Positions 1 through 8,326 of a DNA stretch of 64,000 nt are shown piece after piece. This DNA is from UKL13-2 sp031414695 (GTDB lineage: Bacteria; Pseudomonadota; Gammaproteobacteria; Burkholderiales; Usitatibacteraceae). The DNA is taken from assembly GCA_031414695.1 (NCBI GenBank), contig JANNWG010000074.1, positions 1-64,000 on the forward strand, read 5' to 3'. Positions within the stretch are counted from its first letter, which is position 1. The number at the start of each line of letters is the position of its first letter. Under the pieces are notes generated by a model. The model did not search any database and was not told the DNA's origin. It worked only from the letters and a program-made list of their open reading frames with translations. Position numbers and translations under genes: made by a program.

Positions 1-2
1 CA

Positions 3-134
3 AAGCACTCGCAAGAAGAGTTGAATGCAATTGCCGAGAAAATTAACAATCGACCGCGTGAGTCTTTAGGATGGGACAGTCCCAATGAGGCGTGGGCTAA
101 GTTGCTAAAATCAGACGTTGCACTTAATTCCTGA
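3..134 (+). pseudogene. IS30-like transposase, C-terminal fragment
   Basis: An open frame enters from the left edge and stops at TGA 132-134. Its last 43 residues contain INNRPRESLGW followed by DSPNEAW, the pattern seen at the end of IS30-family integrase-core transposases (typically N-x-RPRK-x-LGW-x-TP-x-E). The rest of the gene is outside the window, so I cannot tell whether it is intact. No terminal inverted repeat is obvious after the stop; instead a palindromic repeat begins at 154. An IS481-type element is a less likely alternative. Confidence 0.7.
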
Positions 135-153
135 AGCCGTCTCACCTATTTAT

Positions 154-217
154 AAAGTCGTTTATTGACGGGCATCTTGAAATGGTTTAGCTTCAAGATG
201 CCCGTTAATACTGGTGT
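154..217 (+). repeat. Palindromic repeat family 1, copy A
   Basis: This has two 19-nt arms (163-181 and 192-210) that pair with a single G:T-type mismatch around the core CGGGCATCTTGAA, preceded by the family flank AAAGTCGTTTATTG. It lies between the transposase tail and the 3' end of the convergent lipoprotein gene. It is one of seven related copies in the window (4892, 14111, 21854, 37221, 39318, 52162). Confidence 0.85.
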
Positions 218-230
218 TTGGCTAAATATT

Positions 231-977
231 TTAATCTTTTATGGCAGAAACTGCTGAGCGCGCAATGGCTGTGGTGCCTTTGCGTAGTGCTAAAGTCGCG
301 GCCTCTCCATTTGCGTAGAGTTTTGTAAGGTCTGGAAATTGGTCAATCGACTCTGCAGGAGTCGTTACTAACTGATCATTCAATTTATCGCCGTAAAGAA
401 AAATATCAAAATACTTTTCTTTACTGCCTTGCTCGTCTAGCACTCGCACACGTCCCGCTATCATAGGTTTGAGTACACCTGAATTAAGTCGATAGCCAGT
501 CATCGTCAAAATGGGCTCAATAATCGCTTGCTCTGTAATGTTCACATTTTGATAATTGAATTTTTTTGTTGTAGGGTCAAGCGCAGGTGCAGGAATCATG
601 CGAACTTGAACGCCGCGCTTTTCAAATTCTTCTTTTAACGCGAGACCGAATGCAGCGCCTAATTTGGGTGAGTGTGGTGTCAAACTCTCAGTTAGCTCTT
701 TTGCTTGTGCCTCTGCTCTGGCTGCCATTACGCTACCAAGTACTAAGCCACCAATAGCGCCAAATGCATAAAGCATAAACCCTGCAGGAACATCAGAGGC
801 GCCATACACGATGTACTGTGTTGGTTCTATTGGCTCTACAATCACAACACTTTTAAGCGAACGTTTAAGCTCTGCATCCATGCTGACTTTAGGTACACTC
901 GCGCAGCTGGTAAGCAGAACGAAACATAAAGCAATTGAAATATGACGTTGCCAGTTTAATTTAGTAGAAGTTTTCAT
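231..977 (-). CDS. Putative outer-membrane lipoprotein, unknown function
   Basis: This 248-residue protein starts with a lipoprotein signal peptide: basic N-terminus, hydrophobic stretch, then lipobox LTSC with the lipidated Cys at residue 25. Residues 66-85 form a glycine- and alanine-rich hydrophobic segment (AFGAIGGLVLGSVMAAR) that resembles a glycine zipper and could insert in or contact a membrane. The remainder looks like a soluble alpha/beta domain with no motif I can name. Residue +2 after the Cys is Ser, not Asp, so outer-membrane sorting is expected by the usual Lol rule. It stands alone on the minus strand; its 3' end faces repeat copy A. Function is unknown. Confidence 0.75.
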   Translation of the reverse strand: MKTSTKLNWQRHISIALCFVLLTSCASVPKVSMDAELKRSLKSVVIVEPIEPTQYIVYGASDVPAGFMLYAFGAIGGLVLGSVMAARAEAQAKELTESLTPHSPKLGAAFGLALKEEFEKRGVQVRMIPAPALDPTTKKFNYQNVNITEQAIIEPILTMTGYRLNSGVLKPMIAGRVRVLDEQGSKEKYFDIFLYGDKLNDQLVTTPAESIDQFPDLTKLYANGEAATLALRKGTTAIARSAVSAIKD

Positions 978-1125
978 AAGTGAGCTAGATTGAGTTTTTA
1001 GTTGTAGTTATTGCTATTTTAAGTTTGTAATGACAGCGCGACGAAATTTGTAGCGGCTTAAATTTACTATTTTTACGCAGTCGTAATATTCAAATATCTA
1101 TTTTTTAGTATTAGCGGTGCTGCCA

Positions 1126-1905
1126 CTATTTATTCTTCCAAACAGCCTTACGTTTTTCTAAAAACGCCGTCACGCCTTCCATTTGATCTTCAAACGTAAA
1201 TAAATCCATAAAGCGTTCACGCTCAAGTGCTAAGCCTGCGCGACGTGGCACACCGTCCCTTGCATTGTGGATGAGCGATTTACAAAACGAGACCGACTTC
1301 GGTGAGAGGGTGGCGACGCGCTCGGCCATTTTTAGTGCGGCATCGAGCGATGCGCCTTTTTCAACGACTTCTTCGACTAAGCCGATGCGAAGTGCGGTCT
1401 CAGCGTTGACGCGTTCATTGGTGAGTATCATTCGTTTCGCCCAGCCTTCACCGACAAGCCACGGTAGATTTTGCGTGCCGCAACCACCGGGTAATAAGCC
1501 GACGGAAGGCTCTGGCATGGCAAGCTGCGCGTGGGTTTCGGCAATGCGAATGTCGCACGCTAATGCGCCCTCTAGCCCGCCGCCCATGCAGTAGCCGTTA
1601 ATGGCGGCGATGGTGACAAAGCGTGCATTCATCCATGCTTCAAATGCGGCGCCAAAGCCGTGAATGAAATGGCGCGAGGCTTGAATATTTTTTTCATCCC
1701 CACCTTGAAAACGTTTTAAGTCAGCCCCTGCGGAGAAAAATTTTTCGCCACTACCGGTGAGAATAGCCGCGTAGATGCTGTCGTTATTTTCTAGCTCATT
1801 AGTAAGTGTTTTGAGTGCTGTGAGTGACTCTGGCGTCCAGGTGTTCGCAGGTGGGTTAGTCAGGGTGACAACACAGGTGTGGCCGATAATTTTATGTTCG
1901 ATCAT
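1126..1905 (-). CDS. Enoyl-CoA hydratase/isomerase family protein
   Basis: This 259-residue crotonase-fold protein has the length usual for monofunctional hydratases. The CoA/oxyanion segment SAGADL is at residues 58-63 and the second oxyanion loop GGGLEGAL at 108-115. Both glutamates used by true enoyl-CoA hydratases are present: E112 in GGGLE and E132 in MPEPSVG. So it probably hydrates a 2-enoyl-CoA. Lying downstream of mmsB and mmsA on the same strand, it could supply the methacrylyl-CoA hydratase step of valine breakdown, but that substrate assignment is inference from position. No 3-hydroxyisobutyryl-CoA hydrolase gene is seen in the window. Confidence 0.88.
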   Translation of the reverse strand: MIEHKIIGHTCVVTLTNPPANTWTPESLTALKTLTNELENNDSIYAAILTGSGEKFFSAGADLKRFQGGDEKNIQASRHFIHGFGAAFEAWMNARFVTIAAINGYCMGGGLEGALACDIRIAETHAQLAMPEPSVGLLPGGCGTQNLPWLVGEGWAKRMILTNERVNAETALRIGLVEEVVEKGASLDAALKMAERVATLSPKSVSFCKSLIHNARDGVPRRAGLALERERFMDLFTFEDQMEGVTAFLEKRKAVWKNK

Positions 1906-1942
1906 ATTGAATCCCGGTTTATTAGTGAAATTGTTGACGCCC

Positions 1943-2010
1943 CAAAATTCCCTCTAGCTCCCCTTTGGGCAAGGGGAGAATAGAGCAGTGGTCATTTAGG
2001 AAAGGGGGCA
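1943..2010. repeat. Hairpin related to the CCCTCC repeat family
   Basis: A short perfect-type hairpin (CTCCCCTTTGG / CAAGGGGAG, 1957-1978) is preceded by ATTCCCTCTAG and followed by a second purine run, AGGAAAGGGGGC. Sequence and layout resemble a decayed copy of the MITE-like family seen at 8327, 14209 and 57509. It sits between the hydratase gene and mmsB and could also act as an attenuating hairpin. Confidence 0.5.
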
Positions 2011-2014
2011 TTGT

Positions 2015-2899
2015 TCATTGATTTTGATACAGCTTAATAATGGATGAAAAATCTAGCGCACCATTGCCCATTGTTGAATGCAGTTGATACAACTGCTGTG
2101 CGGCGGCACCCATCATTAGGGGTTGCTTGGCTGATTTTGCGGCCTCGGTCACGAGTGTTAAGTCTTTGAGCATTAAATCCGCACCGAAGCCGCCCGTGTA
2201 GCCACGATTTGCTGGGGCTGTGGCGACAACGCCTGGGTATGGGTTGTAGGTGTCAGACGACCAGCAGCGGCCACTTGACGTATTCGCGATTGAGGCAAAT
2301 ACATTCGCATCCATGCCGAGCTTAACTGCTAACGCCATGCCTTCAGCAGTGGCCAACATTTCGATGGCCAACATGAGGTTGTTGCAAATTTTGGCGACCT
2401 GCCCATTGCCCGCGCCGCCACAATGCACAATATTTTTGCCCATGCAGTCGAGTATCGGTTTGTTTTTTTCAAATTCAGTTAATTCGCCGCCGACCATAAA
2501 GGTGAGGGTGGCGGCTTCTGCGCCGCCGGTGCCGCCGGAGACGGGTGCGTCGATCATCGGCGTGGCATTGGCGCGTGCGTCAATGGCAACATCACGTGCG
2601 GTGTGCGGATCAATGGTGGAGGAATCAATGAGCAATGTGCCCGCACTTACATTGGCTAAGATGCCCGCTTCACCTGTGTACACGCTACGTACATGCGGGG
2701 ACGAGGGCAGCATGGTGATAACGGCATCCACCGCTTTCACGCATGCGCTCACGGAAGTTGCCGCTATCGCGCCATGTTCGGTGAGTGCGTGAACGAGGGC
2801 AGGATTGAGGTCAAAAACATATAGCGTGTGCCCATGTTTTAACAAATTACGCGCCATGGGGTTGCCCATATTGCCTAAGCCGATAAATGCGATTTTCAT
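2015..2899 (-). CDS. mmsB: 3-hydroxyisobutyrate dehydrogenase
   Basis: This enzyme oxidises 3-hydroxyisobutyrate to methylmalonate semialdehyde with NAD+ in valine catabolism. The 294-residue protein has the N-terminal Rossmann motif GLGNMG (7-12), the substrate-binding motif DAPVSGGTGGA (117-127) and the catalytic lysine K170 in GNGQVAK, all diagnostic of the beta-hydroxyacid dehydrogenase family. Length is normal. It lies two genes downstream of mmsA on the same strand, the enzyme that uses its product, which supports the specific assignment over related tartronate semialdehyde reductases. The start ATG is followed directly by the nucleotide-binding strand. Confidence 0.92.
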   Translation of the reverse strand: MKIAFIGLGNMGNPMARNLLKHGHTLYVFDLNPALVHALTEHGAIAATSVSACVKAVDAVITMLPSSPHVRSVYTGEAGILANVSAGTLLIDSSTIDPHTARDVAIDARANATPMIDAPVSGGTGGAEAATLTFMVGGELTEFEKNKPILDCMGKNIVHCGGAGNGQVAKICNNLMLAIEMLATAEGMALAVKLGMDANVFASIANTSSGRCWSSDTYNPYPGVVATAPANRGYTGGFGADLMLKDLTLVTEAAKSAKQPLMMGAAAQQLYQLHSTMGNGALDFSSIIKLYQNQ

Positions 2900-2941
2900 T
2901 GGTCAATCTCCTGCGTATATGAAAATTTTGTTTCAACGAAG

Positions 2942-3262
2942 CTATGGGCTTGTGTAATGCGCGATTAGCCCGCTAATATTTAAGATGAAGCCAAAAATAG
3001 CAATAAGCGTTAATGTTTTTCGCGAATTTGAGCCTTCGTCTGCATCGATAATCTCCCAACACTGAGGGCCAACCGCATACGCAGTGATTAAGCACATCAC
3101 TCCAAAATTGCTCGCTGCTCTTGCAATATTGTTGGCTTGTAAATTACCGATGAGTGCGACACACACTACAACTAAAACGATTGCGGATATCCATTTCAAA
3201 ACGGCCATTTCGCGGGTGGTTAAATTTGGTAGCCACCACTTATCAAAAATTTTCTTTTCCAA
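2942..3262 (-). CDS. Small membrane protein, unknown function
   Basis: This 106-residue protein has about three hydrophobic segments (roughly residues 21-42, 48-66 and 84-103), separated by a short acidic/basic loop containing DADEGSNSRK. No family is recognised. It is sandwiched between mmsA (11 nt upstream) and mmsB (42 nt downstream) on the same strand, so it is very probably co-transcribed with the valine-degradation genes. A transport-accessory or purely structural role is possible, but nothing in the sequence decides this. Confidence 0.65.
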   Translation of the reverse strand: MEKKIFDKWWLPNLTTREMAVLKWISAIVLVVVCVALIGNLQANNIARAASNFGVMCLITAYAVGPQCWEIIDADEGSNSRKTLTLIAIFGFILNISGLIAHYTSP

Positions 3263-3273
3263 CTGTTTTCTCC

Positions 3274-4797
3274 CTATTTCAACGAAATAGTCGTATTAAC
3301 CCCACCCACAGATGCCGCATCAAACCATCGCGCCGTCACCGTTTTGACCTGCGTATAAAACTGCACCGCCTGTTTGCCATATGGGCCAAGGTCGCCAAGT
3401 TTGGAGCCGCGTGAGCCAGTGAAACTGAAGTAGGGCACAGGCACGGGCACGGGCACATTGATGCCGACTTGGCCGACATCTATTTCGTTTTGAAATTTAC
3501 GTGCGACGGCGCCAGACTCGGTGAAAATGCCAGTGCCATTGCCGTATGGATTGGCATTAATGAGTGCGATGGCGTCGTCCAAGGTATCCACATTGACAAT
3601 CACCATCACGGGGCCAAAAATTTCGGTGGTGTATATCGTGTGTTGTGGCAACACATTCGAGAAAACAGTTGGCGCTATAAAGTTGCCTTTTGGAAAGCCA
3701 TCCACTTGGTAATGGCGACCATCAAGTGCAAGTGTGGCGCCTTCATCGACACCTTGTTGGATTAGCCGCTCAATACGTGTCTTTGCTTCCACTGAAATGA
3801 CAGGGCCGACATCGGTTCCTGCCGTTGTACCCGCGCCGACTTGTAATGCCTTTGCTTTGGTCACAATATCAGGAATCCACGCCTTAGCAGTGCCCACCAT
3901 AACAGCCACGGAGGTCGCCATGCAGCGTTGCCCGGCAGCGCCAAATGTCGCACCCACGAGCGCATTTAAGGATTGTTCTTTATTCGCATCAGGCATGAGC
4001 ACCGCATGATTTTTAGCACCCATCATGCATTGCGCGCGTTTGCCGTGATTAGAGGCGAGCTGATAAACATGTTCGCCCACATGGCAGGAGCCAACAAATG
4101 ACACCGCTTTAATGTTTGGGTGTGTGCACAGTGTGTCCACGGCTTCCTTGCCACCGTGCACCACATTCAACACGCCGGGGGGCACGCCTGCTTCAATGGC
4201 TAACTCCGCGAGCAGCATGGTTGTCATCGGGTCTTGCTCTGATGGTTTTAAGACGAATGTGTTGCCCGTGACAATGGCCATTGGAAACATCCACAACGGA
4301 ATCATCGCCGGAAAATTAAACGGCGTGATGCCCGCGCACACGCCGATCGGTTGGCGAATCGCGTAGGTATCAATACCATTCGCGACATTCTCGGCCATCT
4401 CACCTAATGAGAGCGAGCCGATTCCACATGCATGTTCCACTACCTCAAGGCCGCGAAAGACATCGCCTTCTGCATCCGCTAATGTTTTGCCTTGCTCGGC
4501 TGTCAAACACGCCGCCAGTTTTTTCATGTCGCGACGAATCAACTCTTGCAGCTTAAGCATGATGCGCGCGCGTTGTCCAATTGGGGAGAGCTTCCATGTT
4601 TTGAATGCCTTTGCCGCAGATTCAATAGCTAGATTTACTTCCGCCGCATCACACATTGGCACACGTGCGATGATTTCCTGCGTGGCAGGGTTCACAATAT
4701 CGCGCCACGTGGCTGCACTGGAAACAATAAATTTGCCGTCAATTAAAAGCTTAACGGTTGGCAATTCAGCGGGAGTGGATTTAAGGACAGCAGACAT
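3274..4797 (-). CDS. mmsA: Methylmalonate-semialdehyde dehydrogenase (acylating)
   Basis: This enzyme converts methylmalonate semialdehyde to propionyl-CoA, using CoA and NAD+, the last dedicated step of valine catabolism. The 507-residue aldehyde dehydrogenase has ITPFNFP near residue 157-163 (oxyanion Asn), the NAD-binding FVGS at about 234 and the nucleophile C292 in GQRCMA. The absence of the usual general-base Glu (the segment after FVGSCHVGEHVY reads MMGAKNHAV) is typical of CoA-acylating MMSDH. It heads a probable mmsA-orf-mmsB-echA transcription unit; the 376-bp region upstream contains palindromes that could be regulatory. Confidence 0.94.
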   Translation of the reverse strand: MSAVLKSTPAELPTVKLLIDGKFIVSSAATWRDIVNPATQEIIARVPMCDAAEVNLAIESAAKAFKTWKLSPIGQRARIMLKLQELIRRDMKKLAACLTAEQGKTLADAEGDVFRGLEVVEHACGIGSLSLGEMAENVANGIDTYAIRQPIGVCAGITPFNFPAMIPLWMFPMAIVTGNTFVLKPSEQDPMTTMLLAELAIEAGVPPGVLNVVHGGKEAVDTLCTHPNIKAVSFVGSCHVGEHVYQLASNHGKRAQCMMGAKNHAVLMPDANKEQSLNALVGATFGAAGQRCMATSVAVMVGTAKAWIPDIVTKAKALQVGAGTTAGTDVGPVISVEAKTRIERLIQQGVDEGATLALDGRHYQVDGFPKGNFIAPTVFSNVLPQHTIYTTEIFGPVMVIVNVDTLDDAIALINANPYGNGTGIFTESGAVARKFQNEIDVGQVGINVPVPVPVPYFSFTGSRGSKLGDLGPYGKQAVQFYTQVKTVTARWFDAASVGGVNTTISLK

Positions 4798-4891
4798 GGT
4801 GTGCTCCTAAGCAAAATTAATGGTGTGGGTAAGTCAGATTACAGACAATAATCTGTTTTTGCTAGATCTGGGAATGGCTTATTTAATCAGT

Positions 4892-4960
4892 AAAGTCTAA
4901 TATTGGCGGGCGATTACAGTCATTTATGCTTCAAAAGTGCCGTTAATATTAGGGTTTAAT
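4892..4960 (+). repeat. Palindromic repeat family 1, copy B (decayed)
   Basis: It carries the family flank AAAGTCTAATATTGGCGGG at its left and CCGTTAATATTAGGGTTTAA at its right. The internal arms have diverged, with CGATTACAGT where other copies have a GCACTTTGAAG-like sequence, so the stem is broken. Its presence downstream of mccA shows the family is old enough to contain decayed members. Confidence 0.75.
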
Positions 4961-4974
4961 AAATGTCGTTGCAA

Positions 4975-5006
4975 TTCAAATTTATAGAAAATTCTATAAA
5001 TTTGAA
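4975..5006. repeat. Perfect 15-bp-arm inverted repeat (AT-rich dyad)
   Basis: Left arm TTCAAATTTATAGAA (4975-4989) and right arm TTCTATAAATTTGAA (4992-5006) are exact reverse complements around a 2-nt centre. It lies 178 bp upstream of the mmsA start. It could be a repressor operator or an extruding cruciform; it lacks a U-run and so does not look like a terminator. Confidence 0.85.
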
Positions 5007-5007
5007 C

Positions 5008-5087
5008 TGTCATCCCGAGCGCAGCCGAGGGATATGCTTTTTTATATAGACCGAACAGCATATCCCTCGGCTACGCTCGGGATGACA
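5008..5087. repeat. Long hairpin, 31-nt arms
   Basis: Arms 5008-5038 (begins TGTCATCCCGAG) and 5057-5087 (ends CTCGGGATGACA) differ at one position and enclose an 18-nt loop. The motif TGTCATCCCGAGCG is a common dispersed repeat end in many bacterial genomes. It would form a very stable structure on either strand and may stop transcription leaving mccA. Confidence 0.85.
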
Positions 5088-5173
5088 ATAGTTGGTTGAG
5101 ACTAAGCTTGTTGTTACGCGTCTAGATCGTTGGGAATTCTTTTTGGGACGTGCATGATGGTATTTAGAAGCGC

Positions 5174-7159
5174 TTATTCCTTAAACGCAAATAGCACCGC
5201 ATCCGCAGGAACCATTTCGCCTACCTGAAATGAAACACGCTCGATCACGCCATCACGCGGGCTGACAATCGTGTGTTCCATTTTCATCGCTTCCATGATG
5301 ATGAGTGGCTGGCCTTTTTGGACGGCTTCATCAGCAGCCACCATGAGCTTTACTACGCGGCCAGGCATCATCGCGGTGAGGCGGCCTTCGTTGACCGTGC
5401 TATCCAGCTTGGCTAGATAAGGATTAAATTGGGCGAGAGATTGTCGGCTTGTGGCAGTTATGACTTCAAAAATATCGCCCGCATGTACAGCTTGTACGAC
5501 CGACTTTTGCAGACCCAACGTAATATCAAATGCGCCGCTTTCACGTACTGCAAAGTGGAATGGTACTGCGGCTTCGGCATAGCGAAAAGTTTGCACGCCT
5601 GCAATTAACTCAATCGCGCAAGATAGCGTTTCACCATTGCTATTCTTAAATTCAAATTTTCTAGTGGCGCTGCTATTTAGTCGCCAGCCATTTGTTGTCC
5701 CCCATGGGGAATCAATACTCGTTGACGATGCTTCATCATGTAATACCTTGGCACATGCGGCGGCGAGCATATCTATTTGTAATGTGCTTGTTGTGAGCAA
5801 GGTGTCTTTATGCTTAACAATAAATCCCGTATCAGTCTTGCCAGCAAGGTATGCCGGATGCTGCAATAAGTTTTGTAAAAAACCGATATTGGTTTTCACG
5901 CCAATCACAGCGGTTTCACTCAGTGCGTTTTGCATGCGACGAATTGCTTCGCGGCGGTCACCACCCCAAGTAATCAGCTTGGCCACCATCGGGTCGTAAT
6001 AGATGCTGATGTTGTCGCCTGAGACAACGCCTGTATCAAGCCTGACATCATCGCCATCACGAATGGTTGGTGATGCAAAATGTTGAATCACACCCGTCTC
6101 TGGTAAGAAATCATTGTCAGGGTTTTCAGCGCATATCCGCACTTCAATGGCGTGGCCGCCGGTAATCACTTCGGCTTGAATCAGTGGTAGTGGTTCATTC
6201 GCCGCCACGCGCAATTGCCACTCGACTAAATCCTCACCGGTAATCATTTCGGTGATGGGATGCTCCACTTGCAAGCGCGTATTCATTTCCATAAAAAAGA
6301 ATTCGCGATTTTCACCTGCGATGAATTCAATGGTGCCTGCGCCGCGATAGGCAATCGCTCGTGCCGCCGCAATGGCCGCGCCGCCCATGGTGTCGCGCAT
6401 AAGGTCATCAACTTCGTCCAAAAATGGCGACGGTGTTTCTTCTAGTATTTTTTGATGCCGCCGTTGAATTGAGCATTCACGCTCAAACAAATGCACGTAA
6501 TTGCCATGCGTATCGCCAAAGACTTGAAACTCAATATGGTGCGGATTTTGGATGTAGCGTTCAATCAATACCGCATCGTTATTAAATGCATTTTTTGATT
6601 CACGTTTGGCGCTATCCAGCTGCGCCATAAATTCGGCTTGGTTTGTGACCAAGCGCATACCTTTACCGCCACCACCCGCCACGGCTTTAATCAGCTGCGG
6701 ATAACCGACGATAGCAGACTGCATGAGTAAATAAGCGGGCTCTTGGCTCTCACCATGGTAGCCCGGCACGACAGGCACACCAGCGGCTTGCATGAGCGCC
6801 TTCGCTGCACTTTTTGAGCCCATCGCCGCAATGGCCTCAGGTGTAGGGCCAATGAAGGCAATATTTGCCGCTTCACAAGCGCGCGCAAAATCAGCATTTT
6901 CTGATAAAAAACCATAACCAGGATGCACCGCCTCCGCACCTGATTTTTTCGCAATCGCTAAAATGACATCCGCCTTTAAGTATGACTCTGCCGGACGCGA
7001 ACCACCAATGTGATACGCCTCATCAGCCTGCAACACATGTTGTGCTGTGGCGTCTGCATCCGAATATACGGCCACCGTTTTAATTTGAAAACGCCTGCAC
7101 GTGCGAATAATGCGGCAAGCAATTTCGCCACGATTGGCGATGAGTATTTTGTTGAACAT
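5174..7159 (-). CDS. mccA: 3-methylcrotonyl-CoA carboxylase, biotin-containing alpha subunit
   Basis: This is the ATP-dependent biotin carboxylase subunit of the leucine-degradation enzyme that carboxylates 3-methylcrotonyl-CoA. The 661-residue chain starts with the biotin carboxylase N-domain (MFNKILIANRGEIACR), continues with an ATP-grasp domain carrying the glycine-rich loop AVAGGGGKGMR, and ends with a biotinyl domain where K626 in AMKM is the biotin attachment site. Length and domain order match LiuD/MccA. The family also includes acetyl-, propionyl- and geranyl-CoA carboxylases. The immediate neighbours, methylglutaconyl-CoA hydratase (2 nt upstream) and the beta subunit, make methylcrotonyl-CoA the best substrate. 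Confidence 0.93.
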   Translation of the reverse strand: MFNKILIANRGEIACRIIRTCRRFQIKTVAVYSDADATAQHVLQADEAYHIGGSRPAESYLKADVILAIAKKSGAEAVHPGYGFLSENADFARACEAANIAFIGPTPEAIAAMGSKSAAKALMQAAGVPVVPGYHGESQEPAYLLMQSAIVGYPQLIKAVAGGGGKGMRLVTNQAEFMAQLDSAKRESKNAFNNDAVLIERYIQNPHHIEFQVFGDTHGNYVHLFERECSIQRRHQKILEETPSPFLDEVDDLMRDTMGGAAIAAARAIAYRGAGTIEFIAGENREFFFMEMNTRLQVEHPITEMITGEDLVEWQLRVAANEPLPLIQAEVITGGHAIEVRICAENPDNDFLPETGVIQHFASPTIRDGDDVRLDTGVVSGDNISIYYDPMVAKLITWGGDRREAIRRMQNALSETAVIGVKTNIGFLQNLLQHPAYLAGKTDTGFIVKHKDTLLTTSTLQIDMLAAACAKVLHDEASSTSIDSPWGTTNGWRLNSSATRKFEFKNSNGETLSCAIELIAGVQTFRYAEAAVPFHFAVRESGAFDITLGLQKSVVQAVHAGDIFEVITATSRQSLAQFNPYLAKLDSTVNEGRLTAMMPGRVVKLMVAADEAVQKGQPLIIMEAMKMEHTIVSPRDGVIERVSFQVGEMVPADAVLFAFKE

Positions 7160-7161
7160 GA

Positions 7162-7959
7162 TTATTCTTTTTTAGAGATAGTCGCCCACACAGGGTTTCG
7201 TTTTTGGATGAAGGCTTGCAAGCCTTCTTGACCTTCTGTGCTGACCCGCACGCGCGCAATTCGCTGAGCTGTGTCATTAATTAGCGATGGCGTGATAGGC
7301 TGATTGGCGACCGCACTGATTAATGATTTCGCTTCGCCGATTGCGTTAGGACCAGACGCCATGATTGCAGTGAGTAGCTCGCCAATTTTTACATCCATAT
7401 CGTCTTCGCTATTACAAAGCTCAGTCAGTAAGCCAAGGCGATAGCCTTCGGCGGCATCAAAGCGCTCGCCCGTTAAAAAGTAGCGTCGCGCAGCACGCTC
7501 ACCAATGGCGGCAATTACGTACGGCGAAATGACAGCAGGAATAAGGCCAAGCCTGACTTCAGAGAGTGAAAACGCGGCATCCTGTGTGCCGACCGCCATA
7601 TCGCAACAAGCAATCAAACCGACACCGCCACCATAAGCAGCACCTTGTACACGCGCAATAGTTGGCTTTGATAGTTGATGCAGGGTAGACATTAACGTGG
7701 CGAGCGCGGTGGCATCGGTCGCATTTTCAGCTTGCGAGTAGCCCGCCATGCGCTTCATCCAATTTAAGTCAGCCCCTGCTGAGAACGATTTGCCGCTCGC
7801 CGATAGCACCACCGCACGCACGGCGGTTATTTGATCAACGGCTTTTAATTGCAGCGTTAATTCATTGATGATGTCATCATCAAAGGCATTATGTTTGTCT
7901 GGGCGGTTTAAGGTAATGATGGCGGTTGCACCATCTAGCTCAGTTAGGACGTGGCTCAT
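7162..7959 (-). CDS. liuC: Methylglutaconyl-CoA hydratase
   Basis: This crotonase-family protein (265 residues) hydrates 3-methylglutaconyl-CoA to HMG-CoA in leucine breakdown. It has SAGADLNWM (60-68), the loop YGGGVGLIACCD, and SEVRLGLIPAVISPYV (133-148), a stretch characteristic of the LiuC/AtuE group. The first catalytic Glu of classical hydratases is replaced by G114, while E134 is retained. Its ATG overlaps the stop of the upstream DUF559 gene (ATGA, 7956-7959), so translation is probably coupled to that gene. mccA follows after 2 nt. The HMG-CoA lyase that would use its product is not in the window. Confidence 0.9.
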   Translation of the reverse strand: MSHVLTELDGATAIITLNRPDKHNAFDDDIINELTLQLKAVDQITAVRAVVLSASGKSFSAGADLNWMKRMAGYSQAENATDATALATLMSTLHQLSKPTIARVQGAAYGGGVGLIACCDMAVGTQDAAFSLSEVRLGLIPAVISPYVIAAIGERAARRYFLTGERFDAAEGYRLGLLTELCNSEDDMDVKIGELLTAIMASGPNAIGEAKSLISAVANQPITPSLINDTAQRIARVRVSTEGQEGLQAFIQKRNPVWATISKKE

Positions 7960-8324
7960 GGGTCTGCTTTTTGTGTGTTAAGCATGTGGTGAATGGTTTG
8001 TAACACGCTATTTGTCTCGGTGAGTATTTGTAAGTTATTAAAACGCGTCACAGTGAGGCCGATGCTGTTTAGATATTGCGTTCGCTCGTTATCATAAATT
8101 GCGTTTTTAATTTCCGCATGTTGTGCGCCGTCAATTTCAATGACCAGTTTGATGCTGGGTGCATAAAAATCAACGATGTAATTTTCGATGGGACGTTGTC
8201 GGTAAAACTGAATATTCTCCATTTGCTTGCGACGAAGATAGAACCAAAGTTTTTGTTCAGCATCAGTCATATTTGTGCGAAGGGTGCGGGCTTTTTGTTT
8301 TAAGTCGGCGCGGTAGTTGGCCAA
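7956..8324 (-). CDS. DUF559 protein (Vsr-like PD-(D/E)xK nuclease fold)
   Basis: This 122-residue protein belongs to the DUF559 family, related in fold to the very-short-patch-repair endonuclease. Seen directly: NMTDAEQKLWFYLRRKQ, then YIVDFYAP (D52) and the core VIEIDGAQHAE (E63, D65, H69). The start is TTG at 8322-8324, preceded by AGGAGGG with a 6-nt spacer. That Shine-Dalgarno lies in the outer inverted repeat of the mobile-looking element at 8327-8492. The gene overlaps liuC by ATGA. A DUF559 gene inside a leucine-catabolic operon is unexpected; its role in the cell is unknown, and nuclease activity is inferred only from the fold. Confidence 0.85.
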   Translation of the reverse strand: MANYRADLKQKARTLRTNMTDAEQKLWFYLRRKQMENIQFYRQRPIENYIVDFYAPSIKLVIEIDGAQHAEIKNAIYDNERTQYLNSIGLTVTRFNNLQILTETNSVLQTIHHMLNTQKADP

Positions 8325-8326
8325 AG

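Larger units (their letters stand above)
4798..5173. other. 376-bp non-coding region between mccA and mmsA
   Basis: No convincing gene is present. The region holds repeat copy B (4892-4960), a perfect AT-rich dyad (4975-5006) and a long GC-richer hairpin (5008-5087) arranged back to back. The 95 bp next to the mmsA start (4798-4891) should contain the mmsA promoter, but I cannot identify hexamers with confidence. Confidence 0.6.

Noticed and set aside
163..210. Repeat copy A as an intrinsic terminator
   Set aside because: The stem is strong but no U-run follows on either strand, and sister copies occur in divergent regions.
2250..2792. A 180-codon plus-strand frame over mmsB
   Set aside because: It is antisense to mmsB, whose motifs are complete; the composition is that of a shadow frame.
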